This document shows, one piece after another, positions 62,861-64,000 of a DNA stretch of 64,000 nt. Position 1 is the first letter of the stretch. Each line of letters begins with the position of its first letter. Under the pieces are notes generated by a model, which was given only the letters and a program-made list of their open reading frames with translations, was not told the origin of the DNA and did not search any database. A program made the translations under genes and the position numbers. The DNA comes from Cordilura impudica (taxonomy: Eukaryota; Arthropoda; Insecta; Diptera; Scathophagidae), in the NCBI GenBank assembly GCA_963682025.1, contig OY821518.1, positions 230,993,348-231,057,347 of the forward strand, given 5' to 3'.

Positions 62861-64000
62861 CTTATTACGCCCATTTTTTGTTCGACCAATCACATAAATA
62901 ACTTATGGGCTTAAGCAAAGTTATATGGATCCCACTTTTACAGTACTTCAGATATATGACATTTAATAATTACTTTGTATGGGAAGTGACTCGGTCATTG
63001 GAGTGATCCCGCCAATTTTTTGCCTTCCCTTTTGTAGTACGTCAGTTATATAATTTATATTTGCTTTGTATTGGCGGTGCCTCGCCATTGGTCCGATACC
63101 ACCCATTTTTCGTCCGACTACTCACAATAATAGATGACCTCAGACAAATTTGCAAAGCTGTTTCTGACATAGTACTCGGGATAAACATGTAGGGCGGGCA
63201 TGAATTCTTGGGGAAAATTAATTTTTAAACTGCTAAAAATGCAACTAATTTTTTAACTTTTAACACTATTTTGAAAACCAGGATATTTTGCATTTTAGTT
63301 AACACACCTGAAAAAGTTTTCCGGGACATATGGTGGTAGCCCTATACTAGCGAACCAATATACACAAAATTCACCATTTAGCTACGTAAATCTACATATC
63401 GCAATATCAACGTAATTGGAATTTTACCAAGGTTCAGAAAATACACACATGAAACACACAATATTCTGTTCTAAAGCAGCCAACACATATTTTTATTTGT
63501 ATATCAATTATGTGTGTTTTTAAATTTTGTACGGTGCCGAACACATCATGACTGTGTTTCGTTTTAATATTTCGTTATCTACACGAACATTTTTCTATCA
63601 CGTATTTTTTGTTTCGAACACACATAAACCACACAGATTCGAGTGTAGCTTTATTTTAAGTTCGTGTTCTGGTACGTGTACTGCGAAAAAACAGAACACG
63701 AACAATAAACAGGTTCGAGTTCAGTTATATTTTAAGTTCGTATTCTGGCTCGTGTACTGCGAAAAATTAAAACATCAATTCGCGATCTGATACACCCCTA
63801 TAAAAACGACGACATGTGTTTCAACCAAATTTATTCAAATTTTATTGACCCTTTTTTATGACTTAAAAAAAGTGCTTGAGCTATATTTGTTTGCATATGT
63901 GTATGAGTTTTTTTTCTGAATTCTGAATTTTACTAAATGTTAAGGAATCATGTTTAAAGTTGTATTGCTTATTCAAAATACAATTACGCCCTAAAATAAG
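62861..64000. other. right-end intergenic region with small repeats
   Basis: Segments at 62870-63170 (cgcccattttttgttcgac; gatcccgccaattttttg) resemble 58840-59050 at the 3' side of the Transib element (ccgatcccacccatttttgg), so they may be a Transib-derived remnant. A tandem duplication of about 75 bases lies at 63636-63773. No gene recognised. Confidence 0.45.
63636..63773. repeat. two-unit tandem duplication
   Basis: The unit (ttcgagtgtagctttatttt, then aagttcgtgttctggtacgtg and tactgcgaaaaa) occurs twice, offset by about 76 bases, with around 85 to 90 percent identity by eye. Confidence 0.65.

Overview
This window is eukaryotic and comes from a fly nuclear genome. It is AT-rich, with GT-AG introns of both about 65 bases and many kilobases. 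It is full of insect transposon families: Jockey, LOA and I-like LINEs, Ty3/gypsy, Tc1/mariner, Transib, Helitron and hAT. Protein similarity and the repeat types suggest a higher (probably calyptrate) fly, but that is inference. The anchor gene is rolled, the ERK-type MAP kinase. It reads on the + strand in seven coding exons from 11861 to 51552 and gives a 387-residue protein. Its coding exons total 1164 bases inside a 39.7 kb span, because intron 1 (15.9 kb) and intron 6 (21.4 kb) are filled with mobile DNA. In Drosophila melanogaster rolled also lies in repeat-rich pericentric heterochromatin with large introns.

Left flank (1-11860): a Jockey-type LINE on the minus strand (1-3822) ends 93 bases beyond the stop of a small two-exon minus-strand gene (exons 6033-5527 and 4011-3916). 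That gene encodes a 200-residue CAP-Gly-like protein resembling the N-terminal part of CYLD, and it is transcribed away from rolled. Next come a tandem repeat (4158-4570), a copy of a dispersed palindromic-end repeat, a small element with a T-rich array and a nested TA-flanked MITE (7901-9244), and the presumed 5' leader of rolled.

Intron 1 (12049-27934): a Tc1-like element (12106-19227) holds an inverted-repeat element (12726-18313), which holds a LOA-type LINE (14167-18056) with a 14-base target duplication. Downstream are an internally deleted mariner, a short Helitron end, a hAT-type transposase relic and a 3 kb array of the pentamer TAATT. Introns 2 to 5 are short apart from intron 3, which contains repeats.

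Intron 6 (30001-51423): a decayed Tc1 copy, a dispersed repeat split by an element carrying a 21-base minisatellite, a second Jockey copy, an I-like LINE split by a 3354-base DNA transposon with 344-base terminal inverted repeats, and a gypsy-type LTR retrotransposon whose LTRs differ by one base.

Right flank (51553-64000): the rolled 3' UTR, a Tc1-like element split by a third Jockey copy (13-base target duplication), a rosa-type (DD41D) mariner split by both a Transib element with a RAG1-like transposase C-terminus and a 3-bp-TSD element, a Helitron helicase tail, and an apparently intact rosa-type mariner with a 361-codon transposase. I found no tRNA, rRNA or CRISPR array. Almost every mobile-element reading frame is broken. 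The clear exceptions are the DD41D mariner at 61553-62858 and, in part, the gypsy-type element.
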